From contig CAYMZB010000091.1 in NCBI GenBank assembly GCA_964394845.1, forward strand, positions 1-21,509: a stretch of 21,509 bases of DNA, given 5' to 3'. Position numbers and translations under genes: made by a program. Under the pieces are notes generated by a model. It worked only from the letters and a program-made list of their open reading frames with translations. It made no database searches and was not told the origin of the DNA. Position 1 is the first letter of the stretch. Every line of letters starts with the position of its first letter. Shown in pieces: positions 5,828 to 12,371 of the stretch. The DNA is from CAYMZB01 sp964394845 (lineage in GTDB: Bacteria > Patescibacteriota > Microgenomatia > Daviesbacterales > UBA10151).

Positions 5828-6541
5828 GTGACTACTTCAACCGTGAAAAAATTTCTGCCTAAAACTTACAGTAGTATTCAAGGATTCACTTTAATTGAAC
5901 TCTTAGTAGTAGTAACCATCATAGCTATTTTATCTGCCATAGGTATTACTGCTTTTGGCAGAATCTCAGCAAACGCCAGGGATGCTAAAAGGAAAGCTGA
6001 TATAGAGGCTATAGCTAAAGCTTATGAAAAAAATTATAACTGGGCAACGGGTAAATACCCGGTATTAATTGATACTGATTTTACTGCTAAGAAAAAGCCT
6101 ATTCCACCGGAGGGAGGGACATACGACGGTCTTCTTAGTACTGCTGATACCAGTTCTTTTACTGTTTGTGCCAGATTAGAAACTAATCAAGCACTTACCG
6201 TTTGTACAGATACAAGCGCTACTTGTTATTGCCAATCCTCTGCCTTGGGTATAACTACTGGAGCAGGTGCTTCTTCGAATTGTCCTACAACTATAACTTC
6301 CGGTACTATTTGTAATGCAACTGGAGTGCCGGTGGGGACGACGACAGTATATTTCTGTCCACCGACTAATATTAGTTGTGCCGGTGGTAGTCCTGGTAGT
6401 AGTACACCAATTTATAATGGTAACTATTATAGCGCAGCCTCAGGTGGAAATGTAGCTGGGACAGTGACTGTCTATAAACAGTTTGAGGGACCAGGATCTA
6501 CAAATACAATAAGTGCCGTAGCCAGAACTACAAATCCTTAA
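5828..6541 (+). CDS. GspG-like type IV prepilin, array member 4
   Basis: Prepilin, 237 residues, GTG start at 5828, four bases after the previous stop. The leader of about 19 residues has no palindrome; cleavage is predicted at QG^FTLIELLVVVTIIAILSAI. Then comes NARDAKRKADIEAIAKAYEKNYNWATGKYP. The C-terminal region is long, Thr/Gly/Ser-rich and holds about ten Cys residues. The first 100 or so mature codons are nearly identical in DNA to array member 5 (5921-6010 against 6597-6686), showing recent duplication, while the C-terminal halves differ. It could be an alternative shaft pilin or a shaft variant with a distinct surface. Confidence 0.87.
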   Translation: MTTSTVKKFLPKTYSSIQGFTLIELLVVVTIIAILSAIGITAFGRISANARDAKRKADIEAIAKAYEKNYNWATGKYPVLIDTDFTAKKKPIPPEGGTYDGLLSTADTSSFTVCARLETNQALTVCTDTSATCYCQSSALGITTGAGASSNCPTTITSGTICNATGVPVGTTTVYFCPPTNISCAGGSPGSSTPIYNGNYYSAASGGNVAGTVTVYKQFEGPGSTNTISAVARTTNP

Positions 6542-6542
6542 A

Positions 6543-7274
6543 ATGTCTAAGTTGCGTGGCTTTACCCTCATTGAACTATTAGTAGTAGTAGCAATAATAG
6601 CTATCTTATCTGCCATAGGTATTACTGCTTTTGGGAGTATATCTGTAAACGCCAGGGATGCTAAAAGGAAAGCTGATGTAGAGTCTATAACTAAAGCTTT
6701 AGAAAATAAGTTTAATCCTGAAACCGGGAAATATCCAGTTGATTTACAAGCTGGCTATTTTACTGCAAATGCCTTACCTCAAAAGCCTGAAACAGGAAAT
6801 TATGAGGACATTACTTGGACTGATAGCGATCACACTGGTTTTCAAGTATGTGTTACTTTAGAAAAAGAGAGTACTAAGTATTGTAAGCAATCATCTCAGG
6901 GTAAGTTTGTAGCAGCAGCAACCCCTACACCATCCCCTGTTACACCAATCCCTGCACCTATTCTACCACCAACCTCTCAGGCATCTCCTTGCCCGGCATT
7001 TAATAATCAGGCTTCTCAGGTGTGTGCAGTTATTGCTCAATCAGGCTCTGCACCCTTACCTCCCGTAGAACAGCCTTTATATGCAAAGTGTAGCGATATA
7101 AGGATAAGTATTGGTACTGGTCCAATAAGTTGTGAAACCGCTGGGGGAAATACTGCTTTGGGTACTATAAATGGTTATTATAATTCTTACTCAGGAGGTT
7201 CTATTCAAAGTGGTTATTACGCGTTACGACCGGATTTTTACTCGCCGCTTTATACCATCATTATTCGTCCTTAG
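6543..7274 (+). CDS. GspG-like type IV prepilin, array member 5, Pro-rich linker
   Basis: Prepilin, 243 residues, one base after member 4. It has the short normal leader MSKLRG^FTLIELLVVVAIIAILSAI. The N-terminal half is a duplicate of member 4; it has the motif FQVCVTLEKESTKYCKQS at about 100-118. A proline-rich linker (residues 127-144, TPTPSPVTPIPAPILPPT) then joins a C-terminal extension with further cysteines and a NGYYNSYSGGSIQSGYY stretch that resembles the end of member 4. The linker suggests that an extra domain projects from the fibre. Confidence 0.87.
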   Translation: MSKLRGFTLIELLVVVAIIAILSAIGITAFGSISVNARDAKRKADVESITKALENKFNPETGKYPVDLQAGYFTANALPQKPETGNYEDITWTDSDHTGFQVCVTLEKESTKYCKQSSQGKFVAAATPTPSPVTPIPAPILPPTSQASPCPAFNNQASQVCAVIAQSGSAPLPPVEQPLYAKCSDIRISIGTGPISCETAGGNTALGTINGYYNSYSGGSIQSGYYALRPDFYSPLYTIIIRP

Positions 7275-7322
7275 TTTAGATTGATTTCGGCTTTATTCTG
7301 GCAAGGTAAGCAGTCAACGGGT

Positions 7323-7351
7323 TTGTAGTTTTAGTCACTTTGTCGTATACT
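7323..7351 (+). promoter_or_regulatory. Promoter giving a leaderless transcript for the second toxin-antitoxin pair
   Basis: TTGTAG (7323-7328), a 17-base spacer and TATACT (7346-7351) are followed after exactly 6 bases by ATG 7358. As at hicB, the predicted transcription start is at or beside the start codon and no Shine-Dalgarno site is present. Confidence 0.62.
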
Positions 7352-7357
7352 TAATTT

Positions 7358-7627
7358 ATGCAGCAAGTATCTATCAAACAAGCATTTTGGGATTATAAAT
7401 TTACCGAACATCAGCTCTTGCAAAAATTATCAAAAGGCACAAAAGAGGAAAAAGCATGGATTATAGGAAGAATGCTGGAAAATCTTCCTTTTAATTCTAT
7501 ATGGAAATATATAACACCCAAGCAAGTAAAAGATTTCTTCCCATATCTTCACCTTCGTTCAAAGCTTAAACAGATTTGGAGCTACACCCTTTCTTTGTGG
7601 GATAAATATGAAAAAGATTCTCACTAA
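7358..7627 (+). CDS. Probable antitoxin partner of the AbiEii-type toxin (DUF6922-like)
   Basis: Small basic protein of 89 residues: FWDYKFTEHQLLQKLSKGT, then KAWIIGRMLENLPFNSIWKYITPKQVKDFFPYLHLRSKLKQIW. This layout resembles DUF6922-type proteins that often sit just before AbiEii/AbiGii nucleotidyltransferase genes; that assignment is from memory of the family. It overlaps the following toxin gene by 20 bases, so the two are co-expressed. It presumably restrains the toxin, but whether by direct binding or as an RNA-level (type IV) antitoxin cannot be told from sequence. Confidence 0.65.
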   Translation: MQQVSIKQAFWDYKFTEHQLLQKLSKGTKEEKAWIIGRMLENLPFNSIWKYITPKQVKDFFPYLHLRSKLKQIWSYTLSLWDKYEKDSH

Positions 7628-8267
7628 ACTTCAAGAGGAAGTTCTTCAAAGCTTTTTTGCCCAACCTGTCGGAGCATCCTATTTCCTCACCGGCGGTACC
7701 GCACTTTCTGGATTTTACTTCAATCATCGCGAGAGTATTGATCTTGACCTTTTCACCTTTGAAACTATTGAGATTGAGCCTGTAAGGCAAATATTTAGCG
7801 CTATTACAACGGGTGCTCGTTTATCTTTGGATCATCGTGTTGCAACAGAAGGATATCACAAATTTTTCCTAACAGGTAAAAATGAGGAGCTTAAAATTGA
7901 TCTTGTTAAAGATCAAAAGGTTCACTTTGGTAATATTAAGTTTTTTGGAAATATAAGAGTAGATTCTATAGAAAACATTGGCAGCAATAAAATTACAGCA
8001 ATTTTTGGCAGAACCGAGGCAAAAGACTTCATTGATCTTTATTTTATTCTTCAGAAAAAACTATTTACTTTTCAGAAACTATTTCAAGATGCTAAAAAGA
8101 AAGATCTGGGTCTTTCCGAATTTTATCTTGCCCACATGTTGCTGGAGGTAAAAAATCTTAAAAATTTTCCCAAGATGCTTGTTCCTTTTAACAAAGATGA
8201 GATGAAGAGTTATTTTGTCTCACTGGCAAACAATCTGCTGTTGGAAGTAAAGCCCAGGGAATTGTAA
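7608..8267 (+). CDS. AbiEii/AbiGii-family nucleotidyltransferase toxin
   Basis: Nucleotidyltransferase of the AbiEii family, whose characterised members transfer nucleotides to tRNA or proteins and stop growth, often as phage defence. The 219 residues hold the family motifs FLTGGTALSGF (residues 27-37) and SIDLDLF (43-49), giving the GG...DxD metal and nucleotide site, and further on FGRTEAKDFIDLYFIL, which matches the conserved KDFxDLY motif. The fold appears complete. The pair sits within the pilin array with its own leaderless promoter, separating array member 5 from the pilin at 8298. Confidence 0.85.
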   Translation: MKKILTKLQEEVLQSFFAQPVGASYFLTGGTALSGFYFNHRESIDLDLFTFETIEIEPVRQIFSAITTGARLSLDHRVATEGYHKFFLTGKNEELKIDLVKDQKVHFGNIKFFGNIRVDSIENIGSNKITAIFGRTEAKDFIDLYFILQKKLFTFQKLFQDAKKKDLGLSEFYLAHMLLEVKNLKNFPKMLVPFNKDEMKSYFVSLANNLLLEVKPREL

Positions 8268-8297
8268 TACTGTATAAACTGTGACAAAATAGAGTTA

Positions 8298-8783
8298 ATG
8301 TTTAAATCCCGTGGGTTTACCACGCACCAGTCGGTGCATGGCTTTACCCTTATAGAGCTGCTTATCACCATCAGTATTATTGCCATACTGTCTGCTATAG
8401 GAATGATTGCTTATTCAGCTGTTTTAAAACAGGGACGGGATGCCAAAAGACATTCTGACTTAAGGACTATACAATCTGCTTTGGAACAATACCATTCAGA
8501 TCAAGGATCCTACCCTATATCTGGTGGCTCTTGTTCTGATAATGGTCATTTAATAAGTGGTTGTCCTTTCAAAGATCCGACCGGCAATAAAACATATATC
8601 AATATTGTTCCGAATGATCCAATAACGGCAAATAGTCGGATATACCGATTTGAACTTACGACATCCAGTTATGTGTTATGCGCCTTATTTGAGGTTACAC
8701 CAACGTTAAAGCCTAGTGAATGTACTATGAAATGTTCAAGCGAAGCAAATGGATGGTGTAACGGTGGAGTGTCCCCTCCATAA
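8298..8783 (+). CDS. GspG-like type IV prepilin, leader with a different palindrome
   Basis: Prepilin, 161 residues: MFKSRGFTTHQSVHG^FTLIELLITISIIAILSAIGM, then QGRDAKRHSDLRTIQSALEQYHSDQGSYP and the C-terminal YVLCALFEVTPTLKPSEC region. The GFT site is duplicated 27 bases apart by an insertion of nine codons, as in the other prepilins, but the inserted palindrome (8320-8341) has different arms. It is the first pilin gene after the AbiEii pair and starts 30 bases beyond it without a clear ribosome binding site. The short GSCSDNGHLISGCPFKDPTG stretch has two cysteines and a calcium-loop-like D/N/G composition, reminiscent of GspG, although that reading is uncertain. Confidence 0.88.
   Translation: MFKSRGFTTHQSVHGFTLIELLITISIIAILSAIGMIAYSAVLKQGRDAKRHSDLRTIQSALEQYHSDQGSYPISGGSCSDNGHLISGCPFKDPTGNKTYINIVPNDPITANSRIYRFELTTSSYVLCALFEVTPTLKPSECTMKCSSEANGWCNGGVSPP
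8320..8341 (+). repeat. 22-bp palindrome of a second family at the same pilin site
   Basis: CCACGCACC-AGTC-GGTGCATGG: 9-base arms with one C/A mismatch around a 4-base loop, flanked by GTTTA (8315-8319) and CTTTA (8342-8346). It shares the CCA...TGG ends and insertion point with the larger family, but not the arm sequence. Confidence 0.75.
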
Positions 8784-8789
8784 TACTAA

Positions 8790-8817
8790 TTTACAATTTA
8801 CAATTTACAATTTACAA
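8790..8817 (+). repeat. Four perfect TTTACAA heptamers before a GspH-like gene
   Basis: TTTACAA is repeated four times without error between the stop at 8783 and ATG 8827. The array occupies most of that 43-base gap and ends next to TGGAATGAG, which may act as a weak ribosome binding site. Confidence 0.9.
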
Positions 8818-8826
8818 TGGAATGAG

Positions 8827-9405
8827 ATGAAATTTTCTGCCTTAGGTTTTACCACGTTCAGTTTACTACGATTCGGTTTACACGAACGTAGTTTACATGA
8901 ACGTGGTTTTACCCTGGTTGAGCTATTAGTGGTTGTAGCTATTATGGCTTTAGCGGGAACTTATACTCTTTCCAATTATGGATCTTTTGGGGAAGACCAG
9001 AAATTAAAAAATGCTGTTTTAGATATTCAAAGCCAACTCCGGCTAGCTCAAACAAATGCGACTGCTAATGTAAAATGTAATACCCAATATGGTGCTTTGT
9101 GGCAGGTTGAATTTCCTAATACAACAACCATGCAATTGACATGTGCGGAACAACCTTCACGTTTGATATCTATAAAAAAAACATTAAGACTAAGCGCAAA
9201 CATTACAATACTAAAAATATGTAAACTTAATGATAATAGTTGTATTGATGGTCAAATTCGGACAAATGTAATAGCTTTTGTTCCACTAAACGGAGAGGTG
9301 CTATTGCAAGGTTGGCCTGCACTGGAGATCACTCTAAAAAATATTAAAACAGGATCTACTAAATCTTTAGTTATTGAGAAAGGAGGCAGGATTTATGCGC
9401 AATAA
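8827..9405 (+). CDS. GspH/FimT-like minor prepilin, 20-codon leader insert
   Basis: Minor prepilin, 192 residues. The start is ATG 8827 (MKFSALG...); an upstream in-frame ATG at 8749 would read through the previous gene's end and the heptamer array and is rejected. The mature protein starts G^FTLVELLVVVAIMALAGTYTL, followed by KNAVLDIQSQLRLAQTNATANVKC, the LRxAQTxA pattern typical of GspH/FimT pseudopilins, and then a beta-rich domain. The leader carries the 57-bp two-tier palindrome (8851-8907). It opens the first minor-pilin set (H, I, J, PilX order), which primes pilus assembly at the tip in related systems. Confidence 0.87.
   Translation: MKFSALGFTTFSLLRFGLHERSLHERGFTLVELLVVVAIMALAGTYTLSNYGSFGEDQKLKNAVLDIQSQLRLAQTNATANVKCNTQYGALWQVEFPNTTTMQLTCAEQPSRLISIKKTLRLSANITILKICKLNDNSCIDGQIRTNVIAFVPLNGEVLLQGWPALEITLKNIKTGSTKSLVIEKGGRIYAQ
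8851..8907 (+). repeat. 57-bp nested palindromic element, two tiers
   Basis: Outer 10-bp stem ACCACGTTCA / TGAACGTGGT, internal loop GTTTA/TTTACA, inner stem CTACGATTCG / CGAACGTAG with one bulged A, and the 7-base loop GTTTACA. That loop has the sequence into which the extra tier of the 4653 copy is inserted. GGTTTTAC copies flank it 60 bases apart. Confidence 0.93.
9381..9386 (+). promoter_or_regulatory. Shine-Dalgarno site that sets the GspI-like start
   Basis: AGGAGG, 8 bases before ATG 9395. It decides between this ATG and an in-frame TTG at 9374. Confidence 0.75.
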
Positions 9406-9889
9406 TCAAAATGGTCAATCTTTGATAGAAGTAATTGTGGCCTCGGTTGTGGGGATTTTAGTAGTGACAGCTTTGGTTTTGGCTACTATTTTTTCTTTAA
9501 GAAACGCTAGTTTTGCCAAAAATTCTGCCCAGGCCACAAAATTAGCCCAGGAAGGGATGGAAAAGGTAAGAACCTTACGGGATAGAGATGGTCAGGTGGA
9601 TTATACTATTTTACCTGGTCCTCCTGCTACTTATGCCACCAAATTTAATGATTTATGGCCTCCTGTTTCCCTTATTTGTCCTACAAACTGTTATTTTTAT
9701 TTTAATGCAAGTGGTGTACTGTCGGGTGGAACCGATACTACGTTGGAATCCATTCCGCCAAATTTCCAAAGACAAATTGTCATAGAAGATGCAGGATCTA
9801 ACCAAAAAACAGTTACAGTTATTGTTAGATGGACTGATTTTGCAGGAAAGCATGAATCAAAATTGACAACAATATTAAGAAAGCTATAA
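9395..9889 (+). CDS. GspI/PilV-like minor prepilin
   Basis: Minor prepilin, 164 residues from ATG 9395, overlapping the previous gene by 11 bases. The cleavage region is MRNNQNG^QSLIEVIVASVVGILVVTAL: the mature protein begins with Gln rather than Phe but keeps Glu5. The AQATKLAQEGMEKVRTLRDRD segment matches the GspI/PilV pattern, with a beta domain after it. Because the site is GQS rather than GFT, it lacks the TTTAC target and has no palindrome. Confidence 0.85.
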   Translation: MRNNQNGQSLIEVIVASVVGILVVTALVLATIFSLRNASFAKNSAQATKLAQEGMEKVRTLRDRDGQVDYTILPGPPATYATKFNDLWPPVSLICPTNCYFYFNASGVLSGGTDTTLESIPPNFQRQIVIEDAGSNQKTVTVIVRWTDFAGKHESKLTTILRKL

Positions 9890-9894
9890 GAATT

Positions 9895-10548
9895 ATGAAT
9901 CAAAAATCAAATGGTTTTACCACGTTCATGAGAACTGAACGTGGTTTTACTCTGATTGAAATGCTGGTGGTGATGGCTATAACTGCTGTTACAGGAGTAA
10001 TTTTGGTAATGATTTTTACTAATACTTTGCGCGGCAGTAATAAATCACAAATACTTTCTGCGATAAAACAAAATGGCCAATCAGTTCTGGAAAATATGGA
10101 TAAAACTATCAGGAATGCAGACAATGTAGTTTGTCCATCTACAAATATTCAGTATAAATCATTGGTAGTAGTAAAAAATGGTGTTTACACACGTTACAGA
10201 TTTACAGATCCTTCTCTCTCCTCTATTGCTAATGGACTGATTTACCAAGACAGCCCTGCTAAGCAACTTGTTGCAGGTGTGTTTCCAGACAGAGAAGAAA
10301 CAGATTCAGAATTTGTCAGCCGTGTGTGCCCTTTAACTGATCCTTTAAGTGCACCTACTATTCTAACTGATACCAATATCCAATCAGGTGTTTCAGTAGT
10401 TAATGGGTTGTTTGCAAGAAATAGATCTGCCGGTTTTATGGATCAAGTGACAATACAGTTTGATATAACGACCGGAGTGGGTGTATCTCAATCTGTGGCT
10501 GGTCAGATTGACCCTGTACGCTTTCAAACAACAATACAACTGAGGTAA
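9895..10548 (+). CDS. GspJ/PilW-like minor prepilin, 10-codon leader insert
   Basis: Minor prepilin, 217 residues: leader MNQKSNGFTTFMRTERG, then ^FTLIEMLVVMAITAVTGVILVMIF and NGQSVLENMDKTIRNADNVVC, the helix pattern of GspJ/PilW proteins. The long beta domain after it ends with DQVTIQFDITTGVGVSQ...RFQTTIQLR, the typical final strands. The leader carries the 27-bp palindrome (9919-9945). It lies five bases after the GspI-like gene and just before the PilX-like gene. Confidence 0.87.
   Translation: MNQKSNGFTTFMRTERGFTLIEMLVVMAITAVTGVILVMIFTNTLRGSNKSQILSAIKQNGQSVLENMDKTIRNADNVVCPSTNIQYKSLVVVKNGVYTRYRFTDPSLSSIANGLIYQDSPAKQLVAGVFPDREETDSEFVSRVCPLTDPLSAPTILTDTNIQSGVSVVNGLFARNRSAGFMDQVTIQFDITTGVGVSQSVAGQIDPVRFQTTIQLR
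9919..9945 (+). repeat. 27-bp palindromic element in GspJ-like leader
   Basis: Identical in sequence to the copy at 2092: arms ACCACGTTCA / TGAACGTGGT and loop TGAGAAC. GGTTTTAC copies begin at 9913 and 9943, 30 bases apart. Confidence 0.92.
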
Positions 10549-10558
10549 GATAAAATCT

Positions 10559-11395
10559 ATGCATTATAAACAAGAAGGCCAGGTTATTATAATATTAATT
10601 TTAGTAATGACAGTTGCTTTGGCTATTGGATTATCAGTAATTCAACGCTCATTATCTGATATTTCTACCTCTTCCAAGGTTGAACAATCCTCCCGGGCTT
10701 TTTCTGCAGCAGAAGCAGGGATAGAGAAAGCTATCCAGGCTGATACAGCTATTTCTTCTCCTGTTACTTTGGGTAATAACGCAATTATTCAAGGAGTGGA
10801 TAAAAATGAAGTACCTGCGACTGGTCAAGCCTTAGAATACCCTCTAATAGGCAAAGAAGAAATGACCCAAGTCTGGCTGGCTGATCCTAGTACACTTGCT
10901 GAAGTTTATAATAAATCCAGTTTTGATCTGTATTTTGGTACACCGAATACAGCTGATAAGCCAGCTATAGAGGTGACAGTTATCAGTTGGGATGGAGTTA
11001 AGTATGTTTCTACAAAAAAGTTTTTTGATGCAGATACAAGCAGGACTACGACTAACAGTTTTGCAGCTGCAACTTGTAATCACAATCATACAGTACTGAC
11101 AAATGCCAATACTGCGAGTAGCACATTTGATTGTAAAGTTTCTGTTAGTGGTTATAGTTATTCAACTCCAGCAAAACCGATATTAGCCAGGATCAGACTT
11201 TTATACTCATCTATCAGTCACCCCGTAGCTCTTGCACCTGTTTCTTCTGGTTCACTACCTGCACAGGCCAGAATTTATACAGCTACTGGAATTTCCGGAG
11301 GAACTCAGAGAAAAGTTCAGGTCTTTAGACTGGATAAAGTAGTCCCCCCTTATTTTGATTATGCGATTTTTTCTGCAGGTACTATAGGTAAATGA
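10559..11395 (+). CDS. PilX/GspK-like minor pilin
   Basis: 278 residues, beginning MHYKQEGQVIIILILVMTVALAIGLSVIQRS and followed by SRAFSAAEAGIEKAIQAD. The EGQ(V/M) hydrophobic start and the AFSAAEAGIEKA helix are the mark of PilX-like proteins encoded with pilus genes. The canonical Glu5 is not in the usual context. The rest is a beta-rich, Ser/Thr-rich domain. It closes the first minor-pilin set and overlaps the next gene by four bases (ATGA). It is predicted to sit at or near the pilus tip. Confidence 0.78.
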   Translation: MHYKQEGQVIIILILVMTVALAIGLSVIQRSLSDISTSSKVEQSSRAFSAAEAGIEKAIQADTAISSPVTLGNNAIIQGVDKNEVPATGQALEYPLIGKEEMTQVWLADPSTLAEVYNKSSFDLYFGTPNTADKPAIEVTVISWDGVKYVSTKKFFDADTSRTTTNSFAAATCNHNHTVLTNANTASSTFDCKVSVSGYSYSTPAKPILARIRLLYSSISHPVALAPVSSGSLPAQARIYTATGISGGTQRKVQVFRLDKVVPPYFDYAIFSAGTIGK

Positions 11396-11799
11396 AAATC
11401 AAACTTGAGTCAGGTTCTTCACTTATTGAATCTCTGTTAGTAATTGTAATGGTTGGGATAATTGTTGTTTTGATGGCTAACTTACCTAGTGCTATGAATT
11501 TGGTAAACAAAAGTAAGCATTCAAGTTTGGCAAGAGAAATAGCTTCTAAACAAATTGAAGATAAGAGAATGATACAGTATGCTAATTTAGTTAATGATAA
11601 TAGTCTTGTCGTGGATTCCAGGTTAAGCTTGCTTCCGGAGGGCAGTGGAGTGGTGATAGTAGAAGATTGTGATCCTTTAATCTGTACAAGTGGAGAGCAT
11701 ATTAAGCAAGTGTCAACTACAATCAGTTGGAAAGATAATAACAAACCACAAACTATAACTCTAAAAACTATGATTGGTGAAAAAGGCCTTAACCAATGA
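11392..11799 (+). CDS. PilV/GspI-like minor prepilin, second set
   Basis: 135 residues: MKIKLESGSSLIESLLVIVMVGIIVVLM, with cleavage probably before SSLIES (Glu5 kept), then SLAREIASKQIEDKRMIQYANL, the GspI/PilV helix pattern, and a short beta domain with one cysteine pair (DCDPLIC). It overlaps genes on both sides by four bases (ATGA at each end). It is the second GspI-like protein in the window. Confidence 0.8.
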   Translation: MKIKLESGSSLIESLLVIVMVGIIVVLMANLPSAMNLVNKSKHSSLAREIASKQIEDKRMIQYANLVNDNSLVVDSRLSLLPEGSGVVIVEDCDPLICTSGEHIKQVSTTISWKDNNKPQTITLKTMIGEKGLNQ

Positions 11800-12368
11800 A
11801 TTCCAAAGGTTTAACTTTAGTTGAACTGCTTATATCAATGTCAATTGCAGTGGTGGTTGGTGGTTTATTAATTGCAATTATAGTTAATAGTTCAGGATTA
11901 TCTTATAAGCAGTCTTCAAAGGTAAGCATAGGATTGAATACTAATGATGCATTAGCCCAGGTTCGTAAAAATATTAAAGAATCAAGCGCAGTTACTCCCT
12001 CTTTTACAATAGGTTCTAAAACCTATACCTCAGGACTATCACAAATAATACTAAAAGTTCCATCCCTTGATCAATCCGGTAATATTATTCCCAATACTTT
12101 TGATTATTTTATTTTTTTCCAGGATCAAACCAAACTACGTTTTAAAGTTTTTCCAGATCCTGTAAGCACCCGCAAAGCACAAGATCAAATATTTTCTACC
12201 TCTTTAGATAGTTTGCAGATTCAATACCTTAACTCTGTAAATCCGCCTGTGGAGGTTGTTCCTGATGCAGCTGCTAAGGTCAGGATGACTATTACTTTAA
12301 AACAAAAAAACGGCACAAACTATGAGATTATTACCGCAACTTCAGAAGCGAATTTAAGAAATGATTAA
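11796..12368 (+). CDS. PilW/GspJ-like minor prepilin, second set
   Basis: 190 residues: MNSKG^LTLVELLISMSIAVVVGGLLIAIIVN, then LNTNDALAQVRKNIKESSAV, the GspJ/PilW helix. The beta domain follows the family pattern to a final strand pair (VRMTITLKQKNGTNYEIITATSEANLRND). The leader is of normal length, and its cleavage site reads GLT (GGTTTAACT), so it has no TTTAC target and no palindrome. It is coupled to the previous gene through ATGA. Confidence 0.85.
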   Translation: MNSKGLTLVELLISMSIAVVVGGLLIAIIVNSSGLSYKQSSKVSIGLNTNDALAQVRKNIKESSAVTPSFTIGSKTYTSGLSQIILKVPSLDQSGNIIPNTFDYFIFFQDQTKLRFKVFPDPVSTRKAQDQIFSTSLDSLQIQYLNSVNPPVEVVPDAAAKVRMTITLKQKNGTNYEIITATSEANLRND

Positions 12369-12371
12369 ATA

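Noticed and set aside
8262..8297. Promoter before the pilin at 8298 (TTGTAA with AAAATA, or TATAAA at 8273)
   Set aside because: Both pairings are weak: poor -10 in one, no -35 in the other. Co-transcription from the toxin genes is equally likely.
8749..8826. Extended N-terminus of the GspH-like pilin from 8749
   Set aside because: It would cross the previous gene's end and the heptamer array; ATG 8827 gives a sensible leader.
4653..8907. SLHER repeats as a real protein repeat domain
   Set aside because: The repeats are explained by the DNA palindrome tiers, occur only in prepilin leaders and at the rnc end, and would be cleaved off in pilins.
2092..9945. CRISPR-like array from the spaced identical repeats
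   Set aside because: Copies are thousands of bases apart, lie inside genes and have no regular spacers or cas genes.
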